A stretch of DNA of 51,443 nucleotides from an uncultured Ruminococcus sp. (GCF_937915125.1 NZ_CALDMP010000080.1:1-51443); one strand, 5' to 3'; positions 1-8,514 are shown, counted from the stretch's first letter. The notes: generated by a model not told the origin, from the sequence alone. Numbers and translations: made by a program.

Positions 1-106
<106 letters not shown>

Positions 107-117
107 TCTTTTTACTG

Positions 118-150
118 GGCGCAATCTTTTGGATTGCGCCTTTTGTTTTT
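118..150 (+). terminator. Terminator after 5S rRNA
   Basis: GGCGCAATC and GATTGCGCC form a stem with a short T-rich loop, followed by TTTTGTTTTT. This is a strong intrinsic terminator 3' of the 5S gene, although the tRNA further on may still be reached by readthrough. Confidence 0.8.
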
Positions 151-192
151 CCGTTTGTGGTGCTTACAGGTTTATCCCCACGCCCCGCTTCC

Positions 193-269
193 GGGCCATT
201 AGCTCAGTTGGTTAGAGCTACCGGCTCATAACCGGTCGGTCCTGGGTTCGAGTCCCCGATGGCCCACCA
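193..269 (+). tRNA. tRNA with CAU anticodon, probably tRNA-Met
   Basis: A complete cloverleaf. The acceptor stem pairs GGGCCAT (193-199) with ATGGCCC (259-265), followed by discriminator A and an encoded CCA. The anticodon stem ACCGG/CCGGT encloses loop CTCATAA, so the anticodon is CAT. The T-loop GGTTCGAGTC is standard. The sequence reads as elongator Met, but a CAU anticodon could also be tRNA-Ile2 modified by TilS (lysidine). The two cannot be separated with certainty by eye. Confidence 0.93.
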
Positions 270-276
270 ATTTATG

Positions 277-316
277 AGAACTGCTGCGTCTGTATTTTGA
301 TGCGGCAGTTCTTTTT
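277..316 (+). terminator. Terminator after tRNA
   Basis: GAACTGC (278-284) pairs with GCAGTTC (305-311), with extra pairing toward the loop, and is followed by TTTTT. It closes the rRNA/tRNA transcript. Confidence 0.8.
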
Positions 317-328
317 GCATTAGCGGCT

Positions 329-400
329 AGTGTGGGGGTAAACTGCGTTCGCCAAAAAAATTTGAAAGCAACCCAGCGGGCGAACAATGTTCGCCCCTAC
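329..400. repeat. Dispersed palindromic repeat, family 1
   Basis: The right half is GGGCGAACAATGTTCGCCC followed by CTAC. The left half (GGGGGTAAACTGCGTTCGCC) is a degenerate inverted counterpart. The same motif recurs near 5835, 6843, 12768, 13064 and 30964. No gene is seen between the tRNA terminator and the promoter at 438. Confidence 0.7.
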
Positions 401-437
401 ATTGGTACAATCTTACCGGATAACATATGACGCTAAC

Positions 438-466
438 TTGACACCATTCAATTTCCATGCTACAAT
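438..466 (+). promoter_or_regulatory. Sigma-A promoter for HAD gene
   Basis: TTGACA (438-443), a 17-base spacer, then TACAAT (461-466). It lies 30 bases upstream of the HAD gene, whose ribosome site is AGGAGGG. Confidence 0.75.
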
Positions 467-496
467 GAAACTAACAAAAATTCCAGGAGGGAACCA

Positions 497-1144
497 ATGA
501 AAGCAATTGTATTTGACATGGACGGTGTGCTCTTTGACACGGAGCGTGTAGGGGATCAGGCGTGGCGGCGTGCGGCTGAGGAGATGGGGTTTGCCGGAAT
601 CGACAAGGCGGTGGCTGGTTGTCGGGGACTGAACCGCAGGGATACGGCGGCATTTTTTGCGGCGCATTTCCCGGACTTCGACTATCCGGCGTTTCACCAG
701 CGGAACCATGCCATTATGGCGGAGATGCTGGCGGATGGTATGCCGGTGAAGCCGGGTGCCTATGAGTTGCTAGACTGGCTGAAAGAACAGGAGTGGAAAA
801 TCGCACTGGCAACCTCTACTGGACGGGAGAGCACCATGCATCACCTGGAGTCAGCAAAAATGACAGAATATTTTGAAGCAATTATCACAGGGGAACAGGT
901 GGAGCACGGCAAGCCGGATCCGGAAATTTATGAGACGGCGTGCCGGGAACTGGGCACCGAGCCGGCGCTTACCTATGCGGTGGAGGATTCGCCCAACGGG
1001 ATCCGCAGCGCTTCCGGGGCGAAAATGCGTGTCATTATGGTGCCGGATCAGATTGCGCCCAATCTGGAACTGCGGCAGATGGTCGTGACGGTGCAGAAAA
1101 CGTTGCTGGATGTGCGGCAGTTTTTGGAAAAGTTTGGGGAGTGA
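497..1144 (+). CDS. HAD-family phosphatase, beta-phosphoglucomutase-like
   Basis: Cytosolic haloacid-dehalogenase superfamily hydrolase of 215 residues. Motif I is DMDGV near the N-terminus, with nucleophile Asp8 and acid/base Asp10. It is followed by a helical C1-type cap (about residues 15-85), motif II Ser/Thr in ATSTGRES, the motif III lysine in EHGKPDPE and the acidic motif IV in VEDSPNG. This architecture is typical of beta-phosphoglucomutases and small sugar-phosphate phosphatases, and the substrate cannot be read from the sequence. The start follows AGGAGGG with good spacing. It has its own promoter and appears monocistronic. Confidence 0.9.
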   Translation: MKAIVFDMDGVLFDTERVGDQAWRRAAEEMGFAGIDKAVAGCRGLNRRDTAAFFAAHFPDFDYPAFHQRNHAIMAEMLADGMPVKPGAYELLDWLKEQEWKIALATSTGRESTMHHLESAKMTEYFEAIITGEQVEHGKPDPEIYETACRELGTEPALTYAVEDSPNGIRSASGAKMRVIMVPDQIAPNLELRQMVVTVQKTLLDVRQFLEKFGE

Positions 1145-1193
1145 TGTGGCTATTTGCGCAAAACAATTTGTTGAATTTTGTGAAATTTAACTA

Positions 1194-1222
1194 TTGACAA
1201 GTTTATAAAAATCACATATAAT
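1194..1222 (+). promoter_or_regulatory. Upstream sigma-A promoter (P1) of peptidase gene
   Basis: TTGACA (1194-1199), 17 bases, TATAAT (1217-1222): a perfect consensus promoter in very AT-rich DNA. It would give a leader of about 150 bases before the gene at 1381. Confidence 0.7.
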
Positions 1223-1298
1223 ATAATTAATGGTTGATTCGATTTTTTTCGACACTCCGATGTAAAAATAACTGTGTGGAATTTGTTTGTTTTATCAA

Positions 1299-1327
1299 TT
1301 GACAAATTCGATGAAATAGGGTATGCT
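1299..1327 (+). promoter_or_regulatory. Proximal sigma-A promoter (P2) of peptidase gene
   Basis: TTGACA (1299-1304), 17 bases, TATGCT (1322-1327). It is the second of two tandem promoters and suggests high or dual-level expression of the secreted peptidase. Confidence 0.65.
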
Positions 1328-1380
1328 ATAATTACAAAGTAAGTATTGCGCAGTACAAAAAAACAAGGAGGTCAATCAAT

Positions 1381-2544
1381 ATGATTCAGTCGAAAAAATG
1401 GAAATGTCTGGTGTCAGGTGTAATAGCAGTTGGTTTTGTTGCTGTGGGTTCTTTGCAGTATACCGATTATGTGTTGGCAGCGGAAGAGGCTGGGAATGCG
1501 GAGATTGCATATGTTGATGATGCGTTAAGTGCATATCTTAGTGATACTCAATATGCGTCTATGGAAGATGTTTCTCTAAGTGATGCGATTCCTTTTTACA
1601 ATTTCGAAGACGGCACTGAATATGCGTGTGAATACATCACCTACTATGGTGATGATGTAATTGGTTTGCTGTACTTAGAACAGATTGAGGGTAATTTTTA
1701 TTCATCGTTTAGAAGTGGAGATTTTACTGTAGTTCAAGAAGCATACGAAGATGGTGATGAAGTTGCATTAGGTCGTTACAATGATGAAACATTGATTTAC
1801 GATGGTTCTTCATTCTATGGTGTTGATTCATCAGAAGTTGTAAATGCAAATGAAATTGAAACTTCCAACATTTCATTGAACTCGTTAGACCAGACACATG
1901 ACAATATCGCAAATTCATTTTCATCAACAGGTCTTTCGGCAAGTTGCCCTGTGGAAGTTGTCCCAAATGTGAGTATCAATGGCGGTCTTTGTTGGGCAGC
2001 TGCAATAGCAGCCAAATATAATTATATGAATGGCTTGTATGAAGGTGATGGTGGATATGTCGATGCTGTTGATGTAAATCAAACAGTAATTAATGCAACT
2101 GGTGCATCATCAACGGTACCATTAGGATATCCTGTTTATATAAAACAAGGGTTGAGATGTTATGGCTTATTAGATTCGTATGTGGGTTCAAGCCATAGTT
2201 CCATTTCTGATGTTACAGCCACAAGGGCAACAATGACTACAACAGAGTTATTTACCGAATTATATTGGGATAATCCTGTTCTTATTACTATGAGTGGCTC
2301 TGGTGGTAAACATCTTATGATTATTAGTGGTGTGTCGTGTGGGACGGGAAATACTGCGATTTATACGGTTGTTGATTCGAATTTTCCAGAACCTGTTGAG
2401 GTGCTATATAATAATGCAACATCTTCTACAGGTGATGGCTTTGTTTATGCAGCTGAAGGTACACCACAATATAGTGCTTATGGTAACAAGTCATTTACAC
2501 GATGGTGCGATACTTACTCGTATGTGTTTGCACCTGGAACCTGA
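1381..2544 (+). CDS. Secreted papain-fold cysteine peptidase-like protein
   Basis: A 387-residue protein with an N-terminal signal peptide (KKWK, a hydrophobic stretch, then VLAAEE). An acidic domain of about 150 residues is followed by a papain-like (clan CA, C39/C70-like) domain. Candidate catalytic residues are Cys204 in GGLCWAAA, His311 in GGKHLMI and Asp332 in VVDSN. The protein therefore probably cleaves peptides outside the cell, possibly after removal of the acidic N-terminal region as a propeptide (inference). The start has AGGAGG at the usual distance. The gene is visibly more AT-rich than its neighbours and uses AT-ending codons heavily, which suggests acquisition by transfer. It has no dockerin, but the next gene does and lies only 25 bases downstream. 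Confidence 0.72.
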   Translation: MIQSKKWKCLVSGVIAVGFVAVGSLQYTDYVLAAEEAGNAEIAYVDDALSAYLSDTQYASMEDVSLSDAIPFYNFEDGTEYACEYITYYGDDVIGLLYLEQIEGNFYSSFRSGDFTVVQEAYEDGDEVALGRYNDETLIYDGSSFYGVDSSEVVNANEIETSNISLNSLDQTHDNIANSFSSTGLSASCPVEVVPNVSINGGLCWAAAIAAKYNYMNGLYEGDGGYVDAVDVNQTVINATGASSTVPLGYPVYIKQGLRCYGLLDSYVGSSHSSISDVTATRATMTTTELFTELYWDNPVLITMSGSGGKHLMIISGVSCGTGNTAIYTVVDSNFPEPVEVLYNNATSSTGDGFVYAAEGTPQYSAYGNKSFTRWCDTYSYVFAPGT

Positions 2545-2569
2545 ATTTATACTAGAAAGGATGATTTTT

Positions 2570-3436
2570 ATGAAAGGAACAAAAAGGATAATATCAATGG
2601 TGACTGCATTTGCATTGACAATCAGCGCCACAAGCGCCATGACAGTATTTGCAGAAACCAACCTCGCAGATTATCCCCAATGCGTCAGCGATTCTCAAAA
2701 GGAACTGGTGGAAGCGTCCATTGCAGGGTATTTCACTTCCTGGCGGTATGAATTTGACGGCGAACTGACTGCAAAAGAAGATTACACATACAGTGATTAT
2801 TATGCAGTTTATGGATTCCAGACAATGGAACAAGTGGATACTGCAATCGTTCTGGTGCGCCAGAATGCGGAATGGATCGGGTACTTTTCTGCGCAGATGG
2901 ATACCGATGAAAATGGCGATGTCTATCCGGCAACCTATTACAGCGGCGTGAATTCTGTGCTGGTGGATGCTGTGGATAACAACAAGGATTTTTTGTTGGG
3001 AACAAATCATGATTCTGAGTCCTGCTATTGGGTAAACAATATGTTCCGCTCCCAGATGATCTATGTGGACGGAATGACCTATGACTGGGGCTGGGATCAG
3101 GTAGTCGGCGGAGACCCCTCTACTTTGGAATATGTGCTTTATTATGAAACCTCGATAGAAGGACCGATTACGACAACTGCTACTCCCGAAGAAACTGACA
3201 CAACGACTGCTACTCCTGTCGGCGGTACAGCGGTGGGCGACATCAACCTGGACGGCAAAGTAGACATTACTGACGCTGTACTCATGACCAAAATGGCAAA
3301 CGGCAGTGTGAGCCTCAGCGACAGTCAGTTTGCCGTGGCAGACTGCAACAGTGACGGCGAATTCGGTGCTGAGGATGCCCTTACATTGCTGAAATTTCTG
3401 GTGCATCTGGTAGGCACCCTGCCTTATACCGGCTGA
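2570..3436 (+). CDS. Secreted dockerin protein of unknown function
   Basis: A 288-residue exported protein with a signal peptide (about 1-28, ending AMTVFAET). A domain at about 30-195, rich in aromatic and acidic residues, is not recognised. A Thr-rich linker and a C-terminal type I dockerin (222-288) follow. The dockerin has two calcium loops, DINLDGKVDITD and DCNSDGEFGAED, and a final helix ending KFLVHLVGTLP. It should be incorporated into a cellulosome. The start is ATG 2570, because AGAAAGG sits 9 bases upstream; an in-frame ATG at 2561 is too close to that site. It is probably co-transcribed with the cysteine peptidase, so a role as its partner, inhibitor or substrate is possible but unproven. 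Confidence 0.85.
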   Translation: MKGTKRIISMVTAFALTISATSAMTVFAETNLADYPQCVSDSQKELVEASIAGYFTSWRYEFDGELTAKEDYTYSDYYAVYGFQTMEQVDTAIVLVRQNAEWIGYFSAQMDTDENGDVYPATYYSGVNSVLVDAVDNNKDFLLGTNHDSESCYWVNNMFRSQMIYVDGMTYDWGWDQVVGGDPSTLEYVLYYETSIEGPITTTATPEETDTTTATPVGGTAVGDINLDGKVDITDAVLMTKMANGSVSLSDSQFAVADCNSDGEFGAEDALTLLKFLVHLVGTLPYTG

Positions 3437-3484
3437 GAAGCGGAACGAATGTTGTTTTGAAAATTACAACACTTGATCTATGGA

Positions 3485-3515
3485 GCGGAGCAGATCTTCG
3501 GAGATGCTCCGCTTT
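3485..3515 (+). terminator. Terminator after dockerin gene
   Basis: GCGGAGCA (3485-3492) pairs with TGCTCCGC (3505-3512). The loop carries a C(TTCG)G tetraloop. The T tract is short (TTTACTTT). Confidence 0.7.
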
Positions 3516-3552
3516 ACTTTGTAAATAAAGTGTAAACAATCTGGATTTTCGC

Positions 3553-3580
3553 TTGACGAACTTAGCAGACGTGTTATAAT
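3553..3580 (+). promoter_or_regulatory. Sigma-A promoter of htpG
   Basis: TTGACG (3553-3558), 16-base spacer, TATAAT (3575-3580), immediately followed by a CIRCE operator that covers the probable transcription start. Confidence 0.8.
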
Positions 3581-3584
3581 AGTG

Positions 3585-3611
3585 TTAGCACTTAAATAAA
3601 GAGAGTGCTAA
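3585..3611 (+). promoter_or_regulatory. CIRCE operator (HrcA binding site)
   Basis: TTAGCACTT, nine bases, GAGTGCTAA. This is the classical CIRCE inverted repeat with a single mismatch in the left arm. It lies between the promoter and htpG, so htpG is predicted to be repressed by HrcA, whose gene is at 36272. Confidence 0.93.
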
Positions 3612-3674
3612 TAGCGCATTCTCTTGCAACATTGCAGAAAGGAGTCGTGCCCGGTGGGGCACGGAGAAAAAGAG

Positions 3675-5576
3675 ATGGAACAGAAACAATTTCAGGCAGA
3701 GTCCAAGCGTCTGCTGGACATGATGATTCATTCGATCTATACCCATAAGGAGATTTTCCTCCGGGAGCTGATCTCCAACGCCAGCGATGCCATTGACAAG
3801 CTGTATTTCCGCTCCTTGACGGATGACAGCGTGGGCATGAACAAGTCCGATTTCGGCATTCGCCTTGCCATTGACAAGGATGCCCGGACGCTGACCATTA
3901 CGGATAACGGCATCGGTATGACCAAGGCGGAAATGGAAGAGCACCTGGGTACCATTGCAAACAGCGGTTCTCTCCAGTTCAAGAAGGAGAACAGCCTGTC
4001 CGATGACAACCAGATCATTGGTCAGTTCGGCGTAGGCTTCTACTCTGCATTTATGGTGGCAAAGCGTGTGACCGTGAAGTCCCTGGCATTCGGCGAGACA
4101 CAGGGCTATGAATGGCAGTCCGAGGGCGTTGAGGGCTATACCATGGATACCTGCGACAAGGATACCGTGGGTACGGAAATTATCCTGGAGCTGCTGGACG
4201 ATGTGGACGCTGACGAGGACGGCAATGGCGGTGAGAATTACAGCGAATTCCTCGACCAGTACCGTATCCAGAGCCTGGTAAAGCGGTATAGCGATTATAT
4301 CCGCTTCCCCATTACAATGGATATGACAAAGAGCCGCAAGAAAGAGGATTCCGACGAGTATGAGGATTACATCGAAAACGTTACCCTCAACAGCATGGTT
4401 CCTCTGTGGCACAAGAATAAGAACGAGATCGGCGAGGAAGAGTATAACAGCTTCTATAAAGATAAGTGCGGCGACTATACCGATCCCCTGTGTCATATGC
4501 ACGTGCGCAACGAGGGGACTATTACCTATGATGCACTGCTGTACATTCCGTCCCATGCACCGTTCAATTATTACAGCAAGGACTATGAAAAAGGCTTGCA
4601 GCTGTACGCAAACGGCGTGCTGATCATGGATCGCTGCGAGGATCTGCTGCCGGATTATTTCAGCTTTGTCAAGGGTCTGGTGGATTCCGAGGATCTGTCT
4701 CTGAATATTTCCCGAGAAATGTTACAGCATGATGCCCAGCTGCGCCAGATCGCACGGAGCATTGAGCGTACCATTAAGAACGAACTGAAGCGCATGATGA
4801 AGAACGACCGGGAGAAGTACGAGCAGTTCTACCAGTCCTTCGGTCTCCAGCTGAAGTACGGCATCTATTCCGATTATGGTATGCACAAGGAGCTGCTTCA
4901 GGATCTGCTGCTGTTCCCGTCGTCCAAGGACGGCAAGCTGACTTCCCTTCAGGAGTACATTGACCGGATGCCGGAGGGTCAGGATAAGATCTACTATGCA
5001 ACCGGCGAGAGCGTTGCTCGTATTGAACTGCTGCCCCAGACAGAACAGGTGAAGGAAAAGGGCTATGAGATCCTGTACTTTACCGAAAATGTGGATGAGT
5101 TCGCTATCCGCATGATGCAGAATTATCAGGAAAAGGAATTCCAGTCGGTACTGGACAGCAATCTGGATCTGGAGACAGAGGAAGAGAAAAAGGAACTGGA
5201 AGAAAAGCAGGAATCCAGCAAGGATATGCTGGAGGCAGTTCAGAAGGCACTGGACGGCAAGGTCGGCAGCGTCAAGCTGTCCGGTCGGCTGAAATCCCAT
5301 CCGGTCTGCCTGTCCAGCCAGGGCGATCTGTCCATGGAAATGGCAAAGACCCTGAACGCAATGCCGGGCAGCGAGGGTGAAAAGCTGAAAGCCAATACAG
5401 TATTGGAGATCAATCCGGAGCACGCCATTTACCAGACTCTGATGGATCTGCAGGCGTCCGGTTCCGACAAGATGGACGACTATGCAAAGCTGCTGTATGA
5501 TCAGGCACTGCTCATTGCAGGTATGCCCATTGAGGATCCGGTGGCATTCTCCAACCGGATCTGCGATCTGATGTAA
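3675..5576 (+). CDS. htpG: Molecular chaperone HtpG (Hsp90)
   Basis: Bacterial Hsp90 of 633 residues. The N-terminal GHKL ATPase domain has ELISNASDAIDK, DNGIGM and GQFGVGFYS, the nucleotide-binding motifs. The middle domain contains LNISREMLQ and the C-terminal part is the dimerisation domain. It refolds client proteins in the cytosol in an ATP cycle. ATG 3675 matches the usual family start (MEQKQFQAESKRLLDMM) and has GGAG 8 bases upstream. A GTG at 3654 with a stronger site (GAAAGGAG) would add seven residues and cannot be excluded. It is a single gene under a CIRCE-controlled promoter and ends at a strong terminator. Confidence 0.97.
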   Translation: MEQKQFQAESKRLLDMMIHSIYTHKEIFLRELISNASDAIDKLYFRSLTDDSVGMNKSDFGIRLAIDKDARTLTITDNGIGMTKAEMEEHLGTIANSGSLQFKKENSLSDDNQIIGQFGVGFYSAFMVAKRVTVKSLAFGETQGYEWQSEGVEGYTMDTCDKDTVGTEIILELLDDVDADEDGNGGENYSEFLDQYRIQSLVKRYSDYIRFPITMDMTKSRKKEDSDEYEDYIENVTLNSMVPLWHKNKNEIGEEEYNSFYKDKCGDYTDPLCHMHVRNEGTITYDALLYIPSHAPFNYYSKDYEKGLQLYANGVLIMDRCEDLLPDYFSFVKGLVDSEDLSLNISREMLQHDAQLRQIARSIERTIKNELKRMMKNDREKYEQFYQSFGLQLKYGIYSDYGMHKELLQDLLLFPSSKDGKLTSLQEYIDRMPEGQDKIYYATGESVARIELLPQTEQVKEKGYEILYFTENVDEFAIRMMQNYQEKEFQSVLDSNLDLETEEEKKELEEKQESSKDMLEAVQKALDGKVGSVKLSGRLKSHPVCLSSQGDLSMEMAKTLNAMPGSEGEKLKANTVLEINPEHAIYQTLMDLQASGSDKMDDYAKLLYDQALLIAGMPIEDPVAFSNRICDLM

Positions 5577-5613
5577 TGCTGATTCATTGAAAAAGAGAAG
5601 ATAGATTATAGAT

Positions 5614-5653
5614 CACCGCCGCGGAGGGAGACTTTTGCGGCGGTGGTTTTTTT
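5614..5653 (+). terminator. Terminator of htpG
   Basis: CACCGCCGC (5614-5622) pairs with GCGGCGGTG (5637-5645) and is followed by seven T. Confidence 0.92.
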
Positions 5654-5676
5654 GTAAGGCAAAGGGAAAAGGGTGT

Positions 5677-5712
5677 AAAAAATCCCCGCAGAGTGGCAGC
5701 TCTGCGGGGATT
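5677..5712 (-). terminator. Minus-strand terminator
   Basis: A perfect 13-base inverted repeat, AATCCCCGCAGAG / CTCTGCGGGGATT, with six T on the minus strand. It faces the htpG terminator and would stop transcripts from the two minus-strand genes at 6038-6792. Confidence 0.75.
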
Positions 5713-5800
5713 CGTCTTTGTGAACCTGTTTGGAGATACTTACATTTCATTCTTATTATACCCTAATTCGAAGGAATTGTCAAGAGCTATTTTAAGGATT

Positions 5801-5953
5801 CACGGAAATCAATTTTTGTAAAATATGGATTATTGTAGGGGCGACCATTGGTCGCCCGTTGCGGTTTGCCTGGATTTTTGGCGGGCGAACAATGTTCGCC
5901 CCTACATAAAATGATTCATTTCACAGCATATAATTTAAAAATTGATTTCCGTG
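5801..5953. repeat. Composite palindromic repeat (family 1 inside a longer inverted repeat)
   Basis: Outer arms CACGGAAATCAATTTTT (5801-5817) and its exact complement (5937-5953) enclose a family 1 unit. The inner unit runs from TTGTAGGGGCGACCATTGG to GTTCGCCCCTACA (about 5833-5906). A third copy of CACGGAAATC follows at 5963. No coding gene is seen in 5654-6037. Confidence 0.75.
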
Positions 5954-6037
5954 CGGCGGATTCACGGAAATCGTCTTAACAGATAAAAACAGTCCGCCCT
6001 CTACAATGTCCTATGGGTAAATCCTATGGGGCATTTG

Positions 6038-6220
6038 CTATTTTTCCGGCTGTTCCGGGGACTGCATCGGATTCCGTGTCAGCTCCAGGTCGGACAGGAG
6101 CACTTGCTCCTCGCAGCGGCATTGGAATGCTTTCAGACGTGACAGCTCCTGTTCCAGCACCTGTATGGTGTGCGTCAGCTTTCGCTGGGACGCATAGTAT
6201 AACTCTTCATAATCTGTCAT
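6038..6220 (-). CDS. Small hypothetical protein, predicted helical
   Basis: A 60-residue, highly charged, Leu/Glu-rich protein beginning MTDYEELYY. The heptad-like spacing in its first 40 residues suggests a coiled coil. ATG is preceded by GGGAG at 7 bases, which supports translation. It has no signal peptide or membrane segment. The function is not recognised. It lies downstream of the membrane gene at 6394 in the same direction and may share its transcript, ending at the terminator near 5677. Confidence 0.5.
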   Translation of the reverse strand: MTDYEELYYASQRKLTHTIQVLEQELSRLKAFQCRCEEQVLLSDLELTRNPMQSPEQPEK

Positions 6221-6393
6221 AGGGGTTCTCCCAAATTACATTTTGCAGCATGTTACGGCATAGCACTATAAATGTGTCTATATTATTATTGAAACGTATT
6301 ATTTCATACGAAATACTGTTCTTATTTTGTAAAATCCCTTGCGAAAAAAATGGGAGTATGCTATAATAAGGATAGTTGCATAGGACAAAAGGG

Positions 6394-6792
6394 CTATCCT
6401 CTCTGCTTTTGAAACCGCCTGGAAACAATATGGCAGATGCCGAACGCCGGGATGCAGAGAAAAAACCACAGACCCGTAAAAGGCAGGCAGATCTGTCCGT
6501 ACAGATTCAGGGGCATATTGCTGTAATCCCAGACGTGCCAGTCCATGACCATGTTGTCGAATACACCTACGGTGAATTCCAGGGCTGTGATCAGGAGCGC
6601 ACCGCAGAGACATTGTAGCAGTAGCGTTCGGGGCGGTGCGGCGGCATGGAGCAGATACAGCGCTACGGCTGCCACGCCGCCGGTGAGCGCCATGGTCCAG
6701 TGGGTAAAGCCCCGGAAGAGAATTTCCAGCATACTGTAGACAAAACAGCCCAGCAGAAAAAACCAGCACAGTTCATAGGGTTTGGCGTGCAT
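6394..6792 (-). CDS. Putative membrane protein, CmpB-like (ABC transporter permease-type) family
   Basis: A 132-residue integral membrane protein with about four hydrophobic segments. It contains WDYSNMPLNLYGQICLPF, the signature of the putative ABC-transporter type IV (CmpB, PF06541) family. The molecular function of that family is not established. The start is ATG 6792, which has AGAGAGG upstream; a GTG three codons earlier overlaps the ribosome site. No ABC ATPase is adjacent, so 'transporter' is only the family label. Confidence 0.75.
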   Translation of the reverse strand: MHAKPYELCWFFLLGCFVYSMLEILFRGFTHWTMALTGGVAAVALYLLHAAAPPRTLLLQCLCGALLITALEFTVGVFDNMVMDWHVWDYSNMPLNLYGQICLPFTGLWFFLCIPAFGICHIVSRRFQKQRG

Positions 6793-6842
6793 TGGTGTCA
6801 CCTCTCTCTGAGAGAATTTTTACATGTGAAATGCATAATGGG

Positions 6843-6879
6843 ACGGGAGGTCCGGGCGAACCATATTCGTCCCTACATT
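6843..6879. repeat. Family 1 palindromic repeat, degenerate copy
   Basis: GGTCCGGGCGAACCATATTCG followed by TCCCTAC resembles the GGGCGAACAATGTTCGCCC unit with several mismatches. It lies between the divergent gene at 6394-6792 and malQ. Confidence 0.5.
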
Positions 6880-6960
6880 GCTTCTCTTATCCTGTGCAGA
6901 GGAACGAAAAATATACAGGCGGCAAAAAATGCTGTCTATTCTAAGGAGGAATCATGATCC

Positions 6961-8514
6961 ATGCGAAAAAGCGGAATTTTAATGCATATCTCCAGTCTGC
7001 CCTCAGATTTTGGTATCGGCAAGCTGGGGGATGCGGCATATGTGTTTGCTGATTTTCTGGCAGAGTGCGGTGTCCAGGTATGGCAGATCCTGCCCCTGTC
7101 ACCCACCAGCTATGGGGATTCTCCGTACCAGTCTTTTTCGGTACACGCCGGAAATCCCTATTTTATTGACTTCCAACGGCTGGAACGGGCAGGCTATCTG
7201 GCACCGCCCGACTACAGCGGCATCACCTGGGGGGATGACCCTCGGCGAGTGGATTACGCCCGGGTGTATACCTATTGTTTCCATGTGCTCCGCACAGCAT
7301 TTTCCCGGTTTAAGCAGACAGACGAGGATTATCAGGTATTCTGCAAGACCCATGCTTCGTGGCTGCCGGAATATGCCCTGTTTATGGCATTGAAAGATGC
7401 CCATCACGGAAAGCCCTGGAATCAGTGGGAAGAACCCCTTGCCATGCGTGAGGAAAAGGCGCTGGAGCAGGCAAGAGAAAAATACGCTGAGGATATCGCC
7501 TTTTACAGCGTACTGCAATACTGGTTCTATCAGCAGTGGGATGCGCTGAAAGCATACTGTAACCAGAAGGGCATCTCCATTGTGGGAGATATTCCCATTT
7601 ACGTGGCGTATGACAGCGTAGAGGTCTGGTCTCAGCCGGAATTGTTCCAGCTGGATGAGGAGCATGTGCCCACCGCAGTGGCGGGATGTCCACCGGATGT
7701 CTTTTCTCCCACAGGACAGCTCTGGGGCAATCCCCTGTATGACTGGGAATATCACAAGAAAACCAAATTCGCCTGGTGGACAGAGCGGCTCAGAAGTGCG
7801 GCAACGCTTTATGATACCGTGCGTATCGACCACTTCCGGGGCTTTGAGAGCTATTACGCCGTGCCCTATGGCAAGACCACTGCTGAAGTGGGCGAGTGGC
7901 TCCCCGGACCGGGAATGGCGCTGTTTGATGCAGTGAAAAAGGAACTGGGAGAAATCTCCATCATTGCCGAGGATCTGGGCTTTGTGACTCCGGAAGTGCG
8001 CAAGCTCCTGGAGGACTGCGGCTATCCGGGCATGAAAGTCACCCAGTTTGCCTTTGACGGCGACCCCAAGAGCGACTATCTGCCCCAGAATTATGCTACC
8101 ACAAATTGTGTTGCCTATACGGGCACCCATGACAATATGACCCTGCGGGGATGGATCCACGGTTCGCCGGCAAAGACCATTGCCTTTGCAAAGCGCTATC
8201 TCCACTGTCGGAATACCGTGGATCTGCCGGCGGAAATGCTCCGGATCACCTGGAGCAGTACGGCAAAGCTTGCTGTGGCACAGATGCAGGATTTCCTGGA
8301 TGCAGGTACGGAGGGACGTATGAATACGCCGTCTACTACCGGGGGCAACTGGCAGTACCGCACTGTGACCAGCGACTTTACGCCGCGGCTTGCAAAGCGG
8401 ATCTATCAGCTCAATGAATTATACAACCGGCTTCCGGAGGACCCGAAGCCGAAGAGAATCAAAAAAGCAGCACGGAAGGCTGCAATTACAGGAAAAAGGG
8501 AGAAGAAATCATGA
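6961..8514 (+). CDS. malQ: 4-alpha-glucanotransferase (amylomaltase, GH77)
   Basis: A cytosolic enzyme of 517 residues that transfers alpha-1,4-glucan segments between maltodextrins and releases glucose. GH77 hallmarks are SPTSYGDSPYQSFSVHAGNP near residues 50-70, nucleophile Asp290 in VRIDHFRGF, acid/base Glu337 in IIAEDLG and the third carboxylate in GTHDNMT. The start ATG 6961 lies behind AAGGAGGA. An out-of-frame ATG at 6954 is closer to that site. It overlaps glgP by four bases, so the two are translationally coupled and together degrade maltodextrin or glycogen. Confidence 0.96.
   Translation: MRKSGILMHISSLPSDFGIGKLGDAAYVFADFLAECGVQVWQILPLSPTSYGDSPYQSFSVHAGNPYFIDFQRLERAGYLAPPDYSGITWGDDPRRVDYARVYTYCFHVLRTAFSRFKQTDEDYQVFCKTHASWLPEYALFMALKDAHHGKPWNQWEEPLAMREEKALEQAREKYAEDIAFYSVLQYWFYQQWDALKAYCNQKGISIVGDIPIYVAYDSVEVWSQPELFQLDEEHVPTAVAGCPPDVFSPTGQLWGNPLYDWEYHKKTKFAWWTERLRSAATLYDTVRIDHFRGFESYYAVPYGKTTAEVGEWLPGPGMALFDAVKKELGEISIIAEDLGFVTPEVRKLLEDCGYPGMKVTQFAFDGDPKSDYLPQNYATTNCVAYTGTHDNMTLRGWIHGSPAKTIAFAKRYLHCRNTVDLPAEMLRITWSSTAKLAVAQMQDFLDAGTEGRMNTPSTTGGNWQYRTVTSDFTPRLAKRIYQLNELYNRLPEDPKPKRIKKAARKAAITGKREKKS

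Noticed and set aside
329..400. CRISPR-like repetition from GTTCGCCC motifs
   Set aside because: The copies are dispersed across the window, not arrayed with regular spacers, and no cas genes are present.
2594..3406. Long minus-strand open frame opposite the dockerin gene
   Set aside because: It is the antisense of a well-supported dockerin coding frame, has no ribosome site, and its composition (Cys/His/Ile-rich) is typical of shadow translation.
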